Assembly: GCF_038039215.1 (NCBI RefSeq)
Contig: NZ_JBBPCL010000001.1
Coordinates: forward strand, 4,464,001-4,528,000
Origin: Pseudonocardia sp. T1-2H
Lineage (GTDB): Bacteria > Actinomycetota > Actinomycetes > Mycobacteriales > Pseudonocardiaceae
Direction of reading: 5' to 3'
Length of the DNA: 64,000 nucleotides
Below the pieces are notes generated by a model. That model did no database searches and was not told the origin of the DNA. It was given only the letters and a program-made list of their open reading frames with translations. Made by a program: the position numbers and the translations under genes. The first letter of the stretch is position 1; every line of letters begins with the position of its first letter. Shown here piece after piece: positions 14,270 to 26,026 of the stretch.

Positions 14270-15607
14270 TCAGACCTCCCGGAACCGGTTGATCTGCTCC
14301 GCGTGCCGTTCCCGGCGCTGGGTGTCGCTCACCCCGAGTCCCTCCCGCGGTGCCAGGCAGAGCACGCCGACCTTCCCCTGGTGAGCGTTGGAGTGCACGT
14401 CGAGCACGGCCTGAGCGGTCTGAGCCAGCGGGTAGACCTTCGAGAGCGTCGGGTGCACCTTGCCGGTGGCAACGAGGCGGTTGGCCTCCCAGGCCTCGCG
14501 GTAGTTCGCGAAGTGCGAGCCGATGATGCGCTTGAGGTTCATCCACAGGTATCGGTTGTCGTAGGTGTGCTCGTAGCCCGAGGTCGAGGCGCAGGTGACG
14601 ATCGTGCCGCCCCTGCGGGTCACATAGACACTCGCGCCGAAAGTTTCCCGGCCCGGGTGCTCCAGCACGATGTCCGGGTCCTCACCGCCGGTCAGTTCCC
14701 GGATCTTGGCCCCGAAGCGCTTCCACTCCGCGGGGTCCTGGTGGAACTCGTCGCCCCAGAACGCGTAGCCCTCCGCGTTCCGGTCGATGATCAGCTCGAC
14801 GCCCATCCTCCGGCAGATCTCCGCCTTCTCCGGGGAGGACACCACACACACCGGCGTGCCGCCGCCGTTGAGCACCATCTGGGTGGCGTGGGAACCCAGG
14901 CCGCCGGAGGCACCCCAGACCAGCACGGTGTCACCCTGCTTCATGTCCGCCCCGTTGCGCGAGACCAACTGCCGGTAGGCCGTGGAGTTGACCAGCCCGG
15001 GACTGGCCGCCTCCTCCCAGCTCAAGTGGGGCGCCTTGGGCATCAACTGGTTGGACTTGACCAGGGCCAGCTCGGCGAGGCCACCGAAATTGGTCTCGAA
15101 ACCCCAAATCCGCTGCTCCGGGTCCATCATCGTGTCGTTGTGCCCGTCGGGGTTCTCCAACTCCACGGACAGGCAGTGCGCGACCACCCGGTCACCGGGA
15201 TTCCAGGTGTGCACCCCGAGTCCGGTGCGCACCACGACGCCGGCCAGGTCGGAGCCCACCACGTGATAAGGCAGGTCGTGCCGCTTCGCCAGCTCCGACA
15301 ACCTCCCGTAGCGGCGCAGGGCGCTGAACGTGGGGAGCGGCTCGAAGATCGACGTCCAGACCGTGTTGTAGTTGATCGCGCTGGCCATCACCGCGACCAG
15401 CGCCTCACCGGGTCCGAGATCCGGGGTGGCGACGTCTCCGACGTGCAGGCTCTGCCGCGGGTCCTTCTCCCGGGTGGGCAATCCCGCGAACATCTCGGTC
15501 TCGTCCGCGCGCACCGTGACGCCGCGGTAATGCTCCGGGATTTTCAACCCGCCGACCTCATCGAACTGTTCGGCGAGGATCGCGTCGAGAATCTGCTGCA
15601 TATCCAT
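14270..15607 (-). CDS. ccr: crotonyl-CoA carboxylase/reductase
   Basis: This 445-residue protein is a full-length member of the crotonyl-CoA carboxylase/reductase branch of the zinc-free medium-chain reductases. Markers are INYNTVWTSIFEPLPTF, the NADPH-binding loop VLVWGASGGLGSHATQ, the active-site stretch VLEHPGRETFGASV and the typical ending EQINRFREV. The enzyme converts crotonyl-CoA, CO2 and NADPH to (2S)-ethylmalonyl-CoA, either for the ethylmalonyl-CoA pathway or for polyketide extender units. The ATG at 15607 has AGGAGA upstream. It faces the ketoacyl synthase/carboxylase/reductase operon, whose product is one dehydration away from its substrate. No crotonase, ethylmalonyl-CoA epimerase or mutase is seen close by. 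Confidence 0.93.
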   Translation of the reverse strand: MDMQQILDAILAEQFDEVGGLKIPEHYRGVTVRADETEMFAGLPTREKDPRQSLHVGDVATPDLGPGEALVAVMASAINYNTVWTSIFEPLPTFSALRRYGRLSELAKRHDLPYHVVGSDLAGVVVRTGLGVHTWNPGDRVVAHCLSVELENPDGHNDTMMDPEQRIWGFETNFGGLAELALVKSNQLMPKAPHLSWEEAASPGLVNSTAYRQLVSRNGADMKQGDTVLVWGASGGLGSHATQMVLNGGGTPVCVVSSPEKAEICRRMGVELIIDRNAEGYAFWGDEFHQDPAEWKRFGAKIRELTGGEDPDIVLEHPGRETFGASVYVTRRGGTIVTCASTSGYEHTYDNRYLWMNLKRIIGSHFANYREAWEANRLVATGKVHPTLSKVYPLAQTAQAVLDVHSNAHQGKVGVLCLAPREGLGVSDTQRRERHAEQINRFREV

Positions 15608-16031
15608 TCTCCTGGTTCTCTACGCCGCACCGGGCGAACCGGAGCCTGCGTTTCCGCCTCGGCCCCTCACACCCGTCCGGGGTCGGCGTCGAGTAAGCGG
15701 CCACTGACGTGCACAACGTTTGCTCTCGCGTGCACCACTACTCCTGGGACCACTACAGGCGCATCGGCGCCGCCAGATGGACCGGAACCTGGCCGACTAC
15801 GAGGTATCCGGCGCCGAACGCGATCTCGGTGACACCGATTGACAACGGCTCGTCGACGTTCTTGCCGACCTGCCCGTCGCGGTGGTCCCCGTCGCGGTGG
15901 TCCCTTGCACCGCTGGCTGGTCGCCGACCACCCGGGTGGTCACACCTCTGCCCATCGCCCGGGCCCGGCTCGGCACCGGCAGGTCCTGCGCAGTTGCAGG
16001 GGCGCCGTGAAGTCGGTGACGACAGCGGCTC
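15608..16031. other. intergenic region, possible gene remains
   Basis: About 420 bp lie between the ccr gene and the DUF779 gene. One plus-strand frame ends with RQMDRNLADYEVSGAERDLG and a stop near 15841; it reads like the tail of a lost protein but cannot be identified. Otherwise nothing is recognised. Confidence 0.35.
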
Positions 16032-16430
16032 TCATGGTGTTGTTCCGTTCGGTGGGGACGAGTGTGCCGCTGAACCCGGGGTGAGGCGGCCCGCGGAGTG
16101 GGTGACGAAACGCAGCCCCTCACCTGCGGGCAGCGAGAAGCCCTCCGGGTCGCCGCGGTCCACGTCCAGGACGAACCTGTCGTGCCGCCACGCCGCGTCG
16201 AGCGCATCGTCGATGTAGAAGGGGCAGCCTTCGATCTCGCCGAGCAGCACGTCGCCCTGCCCGACCATGAACTCGCCCTCGGGAAGGCACATCGGTGTGC
16301 TGCCCGCGCAGCACCCGCCGGACTGTACGAACATGACCGGCGCACCCCGGCTGGCGCGCAGTCGGCTGATCGCCGAACGGGCCGCCGGGGTTGCCGTAAT
16401 CCGCTCCACGCCCGCGATCGGATTCATCAC
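16032..16430 (-). CDS. DUF779 domain protein
   Basis: This 132-residue protein matches the DUF779 family, with the cysteine-rich signature FVQSGGCCAGSTPMC, the stretch VGQGDVLLGEIEGCPFYID and a C-terminal GFSLPAGEGLRFVTHS. The function is unknown; family members usually sit next to an NAD-dependent aldehyde dehydrogenase gene, as here, where the dehydrogenase stop lies 4 bp upstream of this start. The clustered cysteines suggest metal or thiol chemistry, but that is inference. The last 25 residues (from about SAGRLTPGS) look like an extension beyond the usual family end. Confidence 0.8.
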   Translation of the reverse strand: MMNPIAGVERITATPAARSAISRLRASRGAPVMFVQSGGCCAGSTPMCLPEGEFMVGQGDVLLGEIEGCPFYIDDALDAAWRHDRFVLDVDRGDPEGFSLPAGEGLRFVTHSAGRLTPGSAAHSSPPNGTTP

Positions 16431-16434
16431 GGTT

Positions 16435-17955
<1,521 letters not shown>

Positions 17956-18087
17956 GGCACTCCCCTTTCACGGACCTCACCTTTGACTGAACACCGATCC
18001 CTGCAGGCTCGACAGTGCTGAACGTCCCGTGCGCCGTAGGCTCAGCGGACGGTGCCTGCGCCGGGGGCGCCGTTGCGGGTTCAGGGC

Positions 18088-18672
18088 TCACCGGTCGGTG
18101 GCCAGGTAGCGGCCCGGGCCGCTGCCCGCGCAGGCGCCGGTCTCGAGCCATCGGGTAAACCCGTCGCAGTTCCGTCGGTCGAGTTCGTCGAGCAGGCGCT
18201 CCCGGATGCGCACGATCTCGCAGCGGCCGGGGCCCGCAGGAACGTCGAGCAGGGCGAAGGAGCTGCGCCGCGCTCCGCAGGTCCTCCGCGCGGTCCGCGG
18301 CCGCGCTCTCGGCGGTGATGTAGTCCTGCGGTGCCCCGCGGCCTAGCCGGATCCACAGCGCGGCGATGGCGACCAGCATCGCGATGACGACGGCGCCGGC
18401 CGCGCCCAGCAGCACCATCAGCCCGGCCAGGACCAGGCCGCTCGCCAAGGTCACCGCGGCCGCGGCGACCTTGGCCCGGGGGCCGGTGCCAGGCGCGGGA
18501 GTCTTTCCCCGGCCGAGCGCTGCTGCGCCTGGATCCAGGCGAGCGCCCCGATGAAAAATCCCAGGCCGATCCACGCCAGCACTGCTCCGGGGGACAGCGC
18601 CACCATGCCGACGACACCCAGCAGGTACCCCGCAACGGCGGCGAGGATGGTCCAGAGAGACCGGGTGAGCAT
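18088..18672 (-). pseudogene. small membrane protein, frameshifted
   Basis: From the ATG at 18672 the first frame encodes membrane segments (LLGVVGMVALSPGAVLAWIG, then a second helix). The sequence then moves to a second frame with two more hydrophobic stretches (TLASGLVLAGLMVLLGAAGA, then VVIAMLVAIAALWIRLGRG). It returns to the first frame for a soluble end, RLLDELDRRNCDGFTRWLE, and a stop at 18088. The total length is a multiple of three, so two compensating indels would restore about 194 residues. I do not recognise the family. Confidence 0.55.
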
Positions 18673-18852
18673 GGTGGGCCTCCGCGATCGGGAGAGGTGC
18701 GCTGTCGGGTGTTGCAGGTCGGCCGGTTGCCGGCGGCGGTTTTCGCTGGGACCGTAATGGTGATCAGGAGCTTTGATCTTCCCCACTTCCACGGATACAT
18801 CAGTCCGTGGTCCGCTGTAGGTGTCGCGATCAATTGGGTGTGGGAGGTAGCG

Positions 18853-19134
18853 ATGCGGATCGCGGCGGCAATGGTCGTCGTCTGGCTGATCATCGGGGTC
18901 GTAGCTTCGGTGCAGCGCAACTACGTCACCGGGTCGGTCGCAAGCTGCGCTCTGGTCGGAACGGTCGCGATCACGATGCTTGTCGGCCCGTTGAACTGCG
19001 TCGGCTTCAACCCGCAGATCAGCTGCGAGGTGGCCTCAATCGTCGAATTGGCAACTAGTCCACTGCGAATTTTTCCTCCCTGTCTTAGGGGCAGTCTCGG
19101 TTACGAACGGCGTCAGCGTTGGACTGCACGCTGA
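18853..19134 (+). CDS. small conserved membrane protein
   Basis: This predicted 93-residue protein starts at the ATG at 18853 behind a good GGAGGT five bases upstream. It has an N-terminal helix (MRIAAAMVVVWLIIGVVASV), then SCALVGTVAITMLVGPLNCV, and resembles small actinobacterial proteins of about 60 residues with a C-G-T...GPLN pattern. Residues beyond about 60 do not look family-like, so the natural stop may have been lost. Function unknown. Confidence 0.5.
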   Translation: MRIAAAMVVVWLIIGVVASVQRNYVTGSVASCALVGTVAITMLVGPLNCVGFNPQISCEVASIVELATSPLRIFPPCLRGSLGYERRQRWTAR

Positions 19135-19149
19135 GCAGGATTGGCTGAT

Positions 19150-19605
19150 CTAGAGGGAGAGCAGGCGATCGAAGAACGTGCGGTAACGGCGGAGCGCGAT
19201 CCGTAGATCCTCCGTGGTCGACTCGTTGTTTGCGGCGCGGCGATCCGGTGGCGTTTCGGTACCGGTCGCGCTGCGGACCGCAGCCACGCCATCTCCCACA
19301 CCCGCGCAAGAAACGGTGAGAGCCCACTGACCGCGTAGCGGGTTCCCTGCCCGGCAGCCACGGTCGCAGCGCTCATGAGGTCCGCCAGACCGCGCACTGC
19401 GCAGAACGTCACGCCGCACACATCCACAACGAGATTCCGCCGGCCCCGCACCGAGGGCCCGACCGAACGTGGTTCGCACGATCGGCACGGTGGCGAGGTC
19501 CACCTCGCCCTGTACCCGCATGACGGTGACATCACCGGCATCGGCGAGCGTGGTGCACACACCACCAGGCTCGGAACTGCGACCGGGCCACGTCTCGCCG
19601 CCCAT
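19150..19605 (-). pseudogene. STAS-domain protein, frameshifted (right copy)
   Basis: This is the inverted partner of the broken STAS gene at 4656-4977, read from the ATG at 19605. It has the same extra base after GRALGAG. Beyond the end of the repeat it continues past the left copy: the starting frame ends in EDLRIALRRYRTFFDRLLSL, which looks like a genuine protein tail. If so, the frame was shifted and later restored. It may be the parent copy, with the left one a truncated duplicate. Confidence 0.6.
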
Positions 19606-19709
19606 TAACAACCCACCTCAGCGTGCCCCATTAGTGGGCCGCCGAGGTCCAGGGCGGTCTGTGCGGGTCAGTCTCCCAGCCCGAGCACCGACTGTCGAGC
19701 CGCCAAACG
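19284..19709 (-). repeat. long inverted repeat, right copy
   Basis: This is the reverse-oriented copy of 4551-4977. In the coding half I found about one difference over 240 bases; a one-base indel lies near 19700. Homologous recombination between the copies could invert the 14.3 kb between them. Confidence 0.9.
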
Positions 19710-20034
19710 GCCGCCCGATCGGTGTGAGGGGCCGAGCACTTTGCCGAGCCGGTACTGGTGTCTCGGGCAACGGTGCCCGACCCGGATGCCGACGATCTGG
19801 TCGAGCACTTGTTCGACAGGGCGAGCCCAGCACGACGACCCATCAGCGGCGAGCAGGATAGGCGGTAGGTCGGCAAGCGGGACGACTACCAGATCAGCGC
19901 TGCCCACCTGGTCGGGCGATGGTCGGCGGATGAACAGCCTCCCCGGGTTTTCGTCACTTGGCGCAGTTGAAGTGACCCCCGCTGACCGGACACCTTGGGA
20001 TGCCCCGGGTTCCGTGGAGTCGGGTTCCTGGAAA
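19710..20034. other. intergenic region with possible coding remnant
   Basis: About 325 bp lie between the inverted repeat and a truncated transposase. A plus-strand stretch reads EPVLVSRATVPDPDADDLVE and looks like remains of a protein, but no family can be assigned. Confidence 0.3.
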
Positions 20035-20560
20035 CTAGGCCACAACGATCTTACTGTTGGACTCGAGCTCTATCGGTGACAGCCAGCCCAGCGCGCTGTG
20101 TCGACGTTGCCGGTTGTGCCGGATCTCGAGGTACTCGAAGATCGCGTTGGCCAGCTCGATCCGGGTCCTCCACCACTGCCGGTCGAGCAGTTCGATCTGC
20201 ATGCGCGACCAGAAGGCCTCGATCATGGAGTTGTCGAAGCAGTCCCCGACGCTGCCCATCGAGGGCACCAGCCCGGAGTCCCTGGCCCGGTCGGTGAAGG
20301 CCCAGGACCCGAATTGCGGTCCCTGGTCGGAGTGGATGATCGTCCCCGGTGGTGGCCGGCGGGAGTCGATGGCCATGCCGAGCGCGTTGGTCACCAATGC
20401 CGCGGTCGGTGAGGAGTCGATCGACCAGCCGACCACGCGGCGGGCGTAGGTGTCGAGGACGACCGCGCAGTAGAGCTTGCCTTCGCGGGTGTGGTGCTCG
20501 GTGATGTGCGCCTGGTGCGCTCGGGCGTGGCGGGCAGGGTCATCTCGTCGCGACGGTGTC
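20035..20560 (-). pseudogene. IS3-family transposase, 5' truncated
   Basis: The minus strand encodes the C-terminal part of an IS3-type OrfB integrase core: EGKLYCAVVLDTYARRVVGW, the second catalytic Asp in IIHSDQGPQFGSWAF and the Glu in MIEAFWSRMQIELL, then RIELANAIFEYLEIRHNRQR and the usual ending GWLSPIELE. The N-terminal half with the first Asp and the OrfA gene are missing; the frame upstream of ARAHQAHITEH is unrelated. No terminal inverted repeat is seen on the upstream side. The next 300 bp hold nothing recognised. Confidence 0.8.
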
Positions 20561-20857
20561 CGGGTGGGCATTGGGACCACCGCTCGGTGGCACGACGACC
20601 CGCACCAGTGCGTCGACGACAGCGCCTCCGATGGGGAGACGACCAGCGGTTGATCTACGCCTCGGCCCGCCCCGGGCAGGGCTCGGCCGCCCAACCCAAC
20701 CAGGCAGCGGCTTCACTCGCGACGGGGGCGTCCCCGGAGTGACGAGCTTGGGCCCACTGCGAAGCCCGTCCAGCGCGCCCGGCCTCGACGGCTCTAGCGT
20801 CACCGGTCATGCCGAGACCGCCAGGTGGCCGGTCACCCACCGGCCTCTACTCGGTGA

Positions 20858-22107
20858 TTACCGGTTGGCCGCCGGTGTGCCCGCGGCGGCCATCTGTTCG
20901 CGCCGGCGCACTACGGTTGCGGTGAAGACGCCTGCCGCGGCCGCGGTCGCAGCGAGCAGCAGGAACCCGACCATGTAGTTGCCCAGGGCACCGTAGACCA
21001 AACCCATGACCAGCGGGGGAAGAAGCCTCCGAGCCCGCCGGCGGCGCCGACCACTCCGGTCACGGCCCCGACCTGTTCGGGTGCGACCAGCCGGGCGAGG
21101 AGTGCGAAGACCGCCCCGGTGCCGGCGCCCAGGGCCGCGGCAAGCCCGAGGAAGGCCCCCGTGCCGACTGGGACCAGCGGGAACTCGAACGCCGCCATCA
21201 GGGCCAGCAACGCGGCCGCGCCGTAGGCGCTGAGCAGAACCGCGATCGGCTTGAACCGGTCGGACAGCCAACCCCCGATGGGCCGCATGGCGACGGCGAG
21301 CACCACGAACCCGGCGGTCCGCAGCGCCGCGTCGCTGCGCTCGAGATGGTAGGCGGTGGTGAGGTAGGTGGGCAGGTACACGCTGAACGCCACGAAGCCG
21401 CCGAACGCGACGGCGTACAGGAACGACAGCTGCAGCGTCACCGGCATACGCAGCGTTGTCGCGAGCCGGGTCAGCATGCTCCCGGCGGCGACGGGCCGGT
21501 CCGGCCGGTCGCGCAGCAGCAGGTAGGCGACCACGGCGTACACCACGAGCGCCGCAGCGACCAGGTCGAACGGGAAGATGGGGCCGATCGCCTTGGTCAG
21601 CTGCACGGTGGTGAAGGCCGAGATCGCGGTACCGCCCATGCCGGCGCCGAAGATGCCCAGCGCGAGGCCGCGCCGTTGCGGGGGGTACCACGAGTTCACG
21701 AACGGGATGCCGATGGCGAATGTGGTGCCGCCCAGGCCGAGGAAGAAGCCACCGACCAGGTAGCCGGCGAACGAGCTTGCGAGGTGACCGAGGTAAAGCA
21801 CCGGCAGCACTGTCAGCAGGGCAACGACCGGGAACATGCGGCGTGCGCCCAGCCGGTCGGTGAGCGCGCCGGCCGGGATCCGGCCGAGCGAGCCGACGAT
21901 GACCGGTACCGCGACCAGCAGTGACTGCTGGAACGAGGTGAGCGACAGCTGCTCGCGCAGGGTCGCGCTCAGCGGCGACAGCAGCGCCCAGGCCCAGAAC
22001 GTCACCGCGAAGCCGATGGTGGCCAGCGTGAGCATCATCGCCGGTCGCGGTGACGCCGCCGACGGCCCGGTGGCCGGTGTTGTCCCCTTCGCGGCCCGTC
22101 TGGTCAC
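20858..22107 (-). pseudogene. narK: NarK-type nitrate/nitrite MFS transporter, frameshifted near C terminus
   Basis: The minus strand from a GTG at 22107 encodes a 12-helix MFS protein with nitrate/nitrite porter signatures such as GLALGIFGAGMGGTAISAF and GAVTGVVGAAGGLGGF. Near 21016-21020 a run of five Gs replaces the six expected, so FFPPLVMG becomes FFPRWSW. The true ending (LVMGLVYGALGNYMVGF and later) lies in the next frame and stops at 20858. With one base restored it would be 416 residues. It is divergent from narG, matching a role in nitrate uptake or nitrite export. The frameshift may be real or a sequencing error. Confidence 0.8.
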
Positions 22108-22305
22108 GGCGCATCTCCGATCTGCCGGTCGACCCTGCGCAGTGCGGCGGCTTCGGCCACAGGCGCCGACGAACGTCCATCGTCGTACGCCCGGGTGCCT
22201 GATCGGCAGGGCTGTTCCGTCCCAATTCTCGGGACCTTCGGCATTGATGCGCTCGGATCCGCCTGCCAGGATCAGAAGGGGGGCTGCTGCGGAAGGGACG
22301 CGGTC

Positions 22306-25300
22306 ATGGCTCTGGACGCGGGCACAGGCAATGGGCGGGCGTGCCCCAAGGGCGGAACGGACGGACCTGCGGCCGATGCGCTGCTGCGGACCGGGCGGTT
22401 CTTCACCCGCCGGGAGACCTCGGACGATCTGCGGGCGGTGTTCCGCGAGGGCGGCCGGGAGGGCGACGCCTTCTACCGGGACCGCTGGAGCCACGACAAG
22501 GTGGTGCGCTCCACGCACGGGGTGAACTGCACCGGCTCGTGCTCGTGGAAGGTCTACGTCAAGGACGGGATCATCACCTGGGAGACCCAGCAGACCGACT
22601 ACCCCTCGGTCGGGCCGGATTCCCCGGAGTACGAGCCGCGCGGCTGCCCGCGCGGGGCGGCGTTCTCCTGGTACACCTACTCCCCCACCCGGCTGCGCTA
22701 CCCCTACGCCCGCGGGGTGCTCGTCGAGATGTACCGCGAGGCGAGGGCTCGGCTCGGCGATCCGGTGGCCGCGTGGGCCGAGGTCACCGGCGATGCGGAC
22801 AAGCGCCGGCGCTACCAGTCCGCGCGCGGCAAGGGCGGGCACGTGCGGGTGTCCTGGGACGAGGCCGTGGAGATCGTGGCGGCCGCACACGTGCACACGA
22901 TCAAGACCTACGGCCCGGACCGGATCGCGGGCTTCTCCCCGATCCCGGCCATGTCGATGGTCAGCCACGCGGCGGGCTCGCGGTTCATCGAGCTGATCGG
23001 CGGGGCGATGACCTCGTTCTACGACTGGTACGCCGACCTGCCCGTCGCGTCGCCGCAGGTGTTCGGCGACCAGACCGACGTCCCGGAGTCCGGGGACTGG
23101 TGGAACGCCACCTACCTACTGATGTGGGGCTCCAACGTGCCGGTCACCCGCACCCCGGACGCGCATTGGATGGCCGAGGCCCGCTACAAGGGACAGAAGG
23201 TCGTCGTCGTCTCGCCGGATTACGCCGACAACACCAAGTTCGCCGACACCTGGCTGCCCGCGCAGCCGGGCACCGATGGGGCGCTGGCGATGGCGATGGG
23301 TCACGTCATGCTCAAGGAGTTCTTCGTCGACCGGCGGGTGCCGTTCTTCGTCGACTACGTGCAGCGCTTCACCGACCTGCCGTTCCTCGTGACGCTCGAG
23401 GAACGCGACGGCGGGCACGTGCCCGGGAAGTTCCTCACCGCCGCCGATCTCGGCGACACCGGTGAGGGCGCGGCCTGGAAGACCGTGCTGCTCGACGGGC
23501 GCACCGGCGAGCCGGTCGTGCCGAACGGCTCACTGGGCTTCCGCTACACCGAGTCCGGCGCCGGGCGGTGGAACCTCGACCTGGGTGACGTCGCCCCGCA
23601 GCTCACCGTGCTCGGCGGCGAGACCGCGGAGGTGCTGCTGCCCCGCTTCGACGCGCTCGACGGCACCGGCGGGGTGCTGCGCCGCGGTGTGCCGGTGCGC
23701 CGGATCGGCGGGCGGCTGGTCACCACGGTGTTCGACCTGATGCTCGCCCAGTACGGTGTGCGCCGCGACGGAATGCCCGGGATATGGCCCGCCGGCTACG
23801 ACGACCCGGCCGAGCCGTACACGCCGGCCTGGCAGGAGCCGATCACGTCGGTGCCCGCCGAGCAGGTCGTGCGTATCGCCCGGGAGATGGCCGCCAACGC
23901 CGAGGAGTCGCACGGCCGCACCATGATCATCATGGGGGCGGGGATCTGCCAGTGGTTCCACGGTGACGCCACCTACCGCGCGGTGCTGGCGCTGCTGATT
24001 CTGACCGGGTCGATGGGGCGCAACGGCGGCGGCTGGGCGCATTACGTGGGCCAGGAGAAGTGCCGCCCGGTCACCGGCTGGGCGACCATGGCGGGGGCGA
24101 CGGACTGGCAGCGGCCGCCGCGGCAGATGATCGGCACGGCGTACTGGTACACCCACACCGACCAGTGGCGCTACGACGGCTACCGCGCCGACGCACTCAC
24201 CTCCCCGCTGGCGCAGGGCCGGCTGGCAGGAATGCACACGATGGACACCATCGCGCTGTCCGCGCGGCTGGGCTGGATGCCCTCCTATCCGCAGTTCGAC
24301 CGCAACCCGCTCGACGTCACCGACGAGGCCGCCGCCGCGGGCCAGGAGGTCCCGGCCTATGTCGCTTCGCAGCTGCGGGACAGGAAGCTGAGCTTCGCGA
24401 TCGAGGACCCCGACGCGCCGGAGAACTGGCCGCGGTGTCTCACCCTGTGGCGGGCCAACCTGCTCGGCTCCTCGGCGAAGGGCGACGAGTACTTCCTCAA
24501 GCACCTGCTCGGCACCCACAACAATCTGTTGGCCGAGCAGACCCCCGCCGAGCGGCGGCCCCGCGACGTCACCTGGCGCGACGGTGACCCGCCCGAGGGC
24601 AAGCTCGACCTGCTGCTGTCGCTGGATTTCCGGATGACGAGCTCCACGCTGCTCTCCGACGTCGTGCTGCCCGCAGCGACCTGGTACGAGAAGCACGACC
24701 TGAACACCACCGACATGCACCCGTTCGTGCACGCGTTCAACCCGGCGATCGACCCGCCGTTCGAGTCGCGCACCGACTTCGACGCCTTCGGAGCCATCGC
24801 GCGGCGGTTCAGCGAGCTCGCCCGCACCCACCTCGGGGTGCGCCGCGACGTCGTCGCCGTGCCGCTGCAGCACGACACCCCGGGCGAGACCGCGCAGCCC
24901 GGCGGCCGGGTCCTGGACTGGCGCGCCGGTGAGGTCGAACCGGTCCCCGGTCGCACGATGCCGAACTTCGTCGTCGTCGAGCGCGACTACCCGGCCGTCG
25001 CCGACAAGATGGCCGCCGTCGGACCGCTGCTCGACCGGCTCGGGATGACGACGAAGGGGATCACCTACCAGCCGGACGAGGAGATCGCCTACCTGGCGGC
25101 GAAGAACGGCGTGATGCTCGGCGGCGCCGGGGACGGCCGCCCGGCGATCGACACCGACGCCAAGATGGCCGAGGCGATCCTCGCGCTGTCCGCGACGACG
25201 AACGGCCGGCTCGCCGTGCAGGGCTTCCGGGAGCTGGAGCGGCGCACCGGCACGAAGCTGGCCGACCTGGCCGAGGGCAGCGAGGAGCGCCGCATCTCCT

Positions 25301-26025
25301 TCGCCGACACCCAGGCCCGGCCGGTCCCGGTGATCACCAGCCCGGAGTGGTCGGGCAGCGAGACCGGCGGGCGCCGCTACGCCCCGTTCACGGTGAACGT
25401 CGAGCGGTTGAAGCCGTGGCACACCCTGACCGGGCGGATGCACTTCCTGCTCGACCACGACTGGATGCACGAGATGGGCGAGACGCTGCCGATCTACCGC
25501 GTGCCGCTGGACATGCACCGGCTGTTCGGCGAACCACGACTCGGCGAGCTGGGCACGGAGGGCGCCTCGGTGACGGTGCGCTACCTGACGCCGCACTCGA
25601 AGTGGTCGATCCACTCGGAGTACCAGGACAACCTGTTGATGTTGTCGCTCTCGCGCGGCGGTCCCACGGTGTGGATGAGCGAGGCCGACGCCACCGCGAT
25701 CGGGGTCCGGGACAACGACTGGATCGAGGCGGTGAACCGCAACGGTGTGCTGGTCGCGCGGGCGATCGTCACCCACCGCATGCCGGTCGGGACGGTGTTC
25801 GTCTACCACGCGCAGGAGCGGGTGGTGAACGTGCCGAAGTCCGAGGCGACCGGGCGCCGCGGCGGCATCCATAACTCGCTGACCCGCATCCTGGTCAAGC
25901 CGACCCATCTCGTCGGGGGCTACGCCCAGCTGTCCTTCGCGTTCAACTACCTCGGGCCCGCCGGGAACCAGCGCGACGAGGTGACGGTCGTCCGGCGCCG
26001 TACGAGCCAGAAGGTCGAGTACTGA
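22306..26025 (+). CDS. narG: respiratory nitrate reductase alpha subunit
   Basis: This 1239-residue catalytic subunit reduces nitrate to nitrite at a molybdenum bis-MGD centre. The N-terminal [4Fe-4S] site has its His and three Cys in STHGVNCTGSCSWKVY and EPRGCPRGA; the Mo-ligand region is SFYDWYADLPVASPQ. The molybdopterin domains run to the C-terminal GTVFVYHAQERVVNVPKS. There is no obvious Tat twin-arginine signal at the N terminus, consistent with a cytoplasm-facing NarG. I chose the ATG at 22306, with GGAAGGGA upstream. narH starts 2 bp after the stop. Confidence 0.96.
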   Translation: MALDAGTGNGRACPKGGTDGPAADALLRTGRFFTRRETSDDLRAVFREGGREGDAFYRDRWSHDKVVRSTHGVNCTGSCSWKVYVKDGIITWETQQTDYPSVGPDSPEYEPRGCPRGAAFSWYTYSPTRLRYPYARGVLVEMYREARARLGDPVAAWAEVTGDADKRRRYQSARGKGGHVRVSWDEAVEIVAAAHVHTIKTYGPDRIAGFSPIPAMSMVSHAAGSRFIELIGGAMTSFYDWYADLPVASPQVFGDQTDVPESGDWWNATYLLMWGSNVPVTRTPDAHWMAEARYKGQKVVVVSPDYADNTKFADTWLPAQPGTDGALAMAMGHVMLKEFFVDRRVPFFVDYVQRFTDLPFLVTLEERDGGHVPGKFLTAADLGDTGEGAAWKTVLLDGRTGEPVVPNGSLGFRYTESGAGRWNLDLGDVAPQLTVLGGETAEVLLPRFDALDGTGGVLRRGVPVRRIGGRLVTTVFDLMLAQYGVRRDGMPGIWPAGYDDPAEPYTPAWQEPITSVPAEQVVRIAREMAANAEESHGRTMIIMGAGICQWFHGDATYRAVLALLILTGSMGRNGGGWAHYVGQEKCRPVTGWATMAGATDWQRPPRQMIGTAYWYTHTDQWRYDGYRADALTSPLAQGRLAGMHTMDTIALSARLGWMPSYPQFDRNPLDVTDEAAAAGQEVPAYVASQLRDRKLSFAIEDPDAPENWPRCLTLWRANLLGSSAKGDEYFLKHLLGTHNNLLAEQTPAERRPRDVTWRDGDPPEGKLDLLLSLDFRMTSSTLLSDVVLPAATWYEKHDLNTTDMHPFVHAFNPAIDPPFESRTDFDAFGAIARRFSELARTHLGVRRDVVAVPLQHDTPGETAQPGGRVLDWRAGEVEPVPGRTMPNFVVVERDYPAVADKMAAVGPLLDRLGMTTKGITYQPDEEIAYLAAKNGVMLGGAGDGRPAIDTDAKMAEAILALSATTNGRLAVQGFRELERRTGTKLADLAEGSEERRISFADTQARPVPVITSPEWSGSETGGRRYAPFTVNVERLKPWHTLTGRMHFLLDHDWMHEMGETLPIYRVPLDMHRLFGEPRLGELGTEGASVTVRYLTPHSKWSIHSEYQDNLLMLSLSRGGPTVWMSEADATAIGVRDNDWIEAVNRNGVLVARAIVTHRMPVGTVFVYHAQERVVNVPKSEATGRRGGIHNSLTRILVKPTHLVGGYAQLSFAFNYLGPAGNQRDEVTVVRRRTSQKVEY

Positions 26026-26026
26026 C

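Noticed and set aside
13988..15832. 614-codon plus-strand frame
   Set aside because: It is antisense to the crotonyl-CoA carboxylase/reductase gene, which has unmistakable family motifs.
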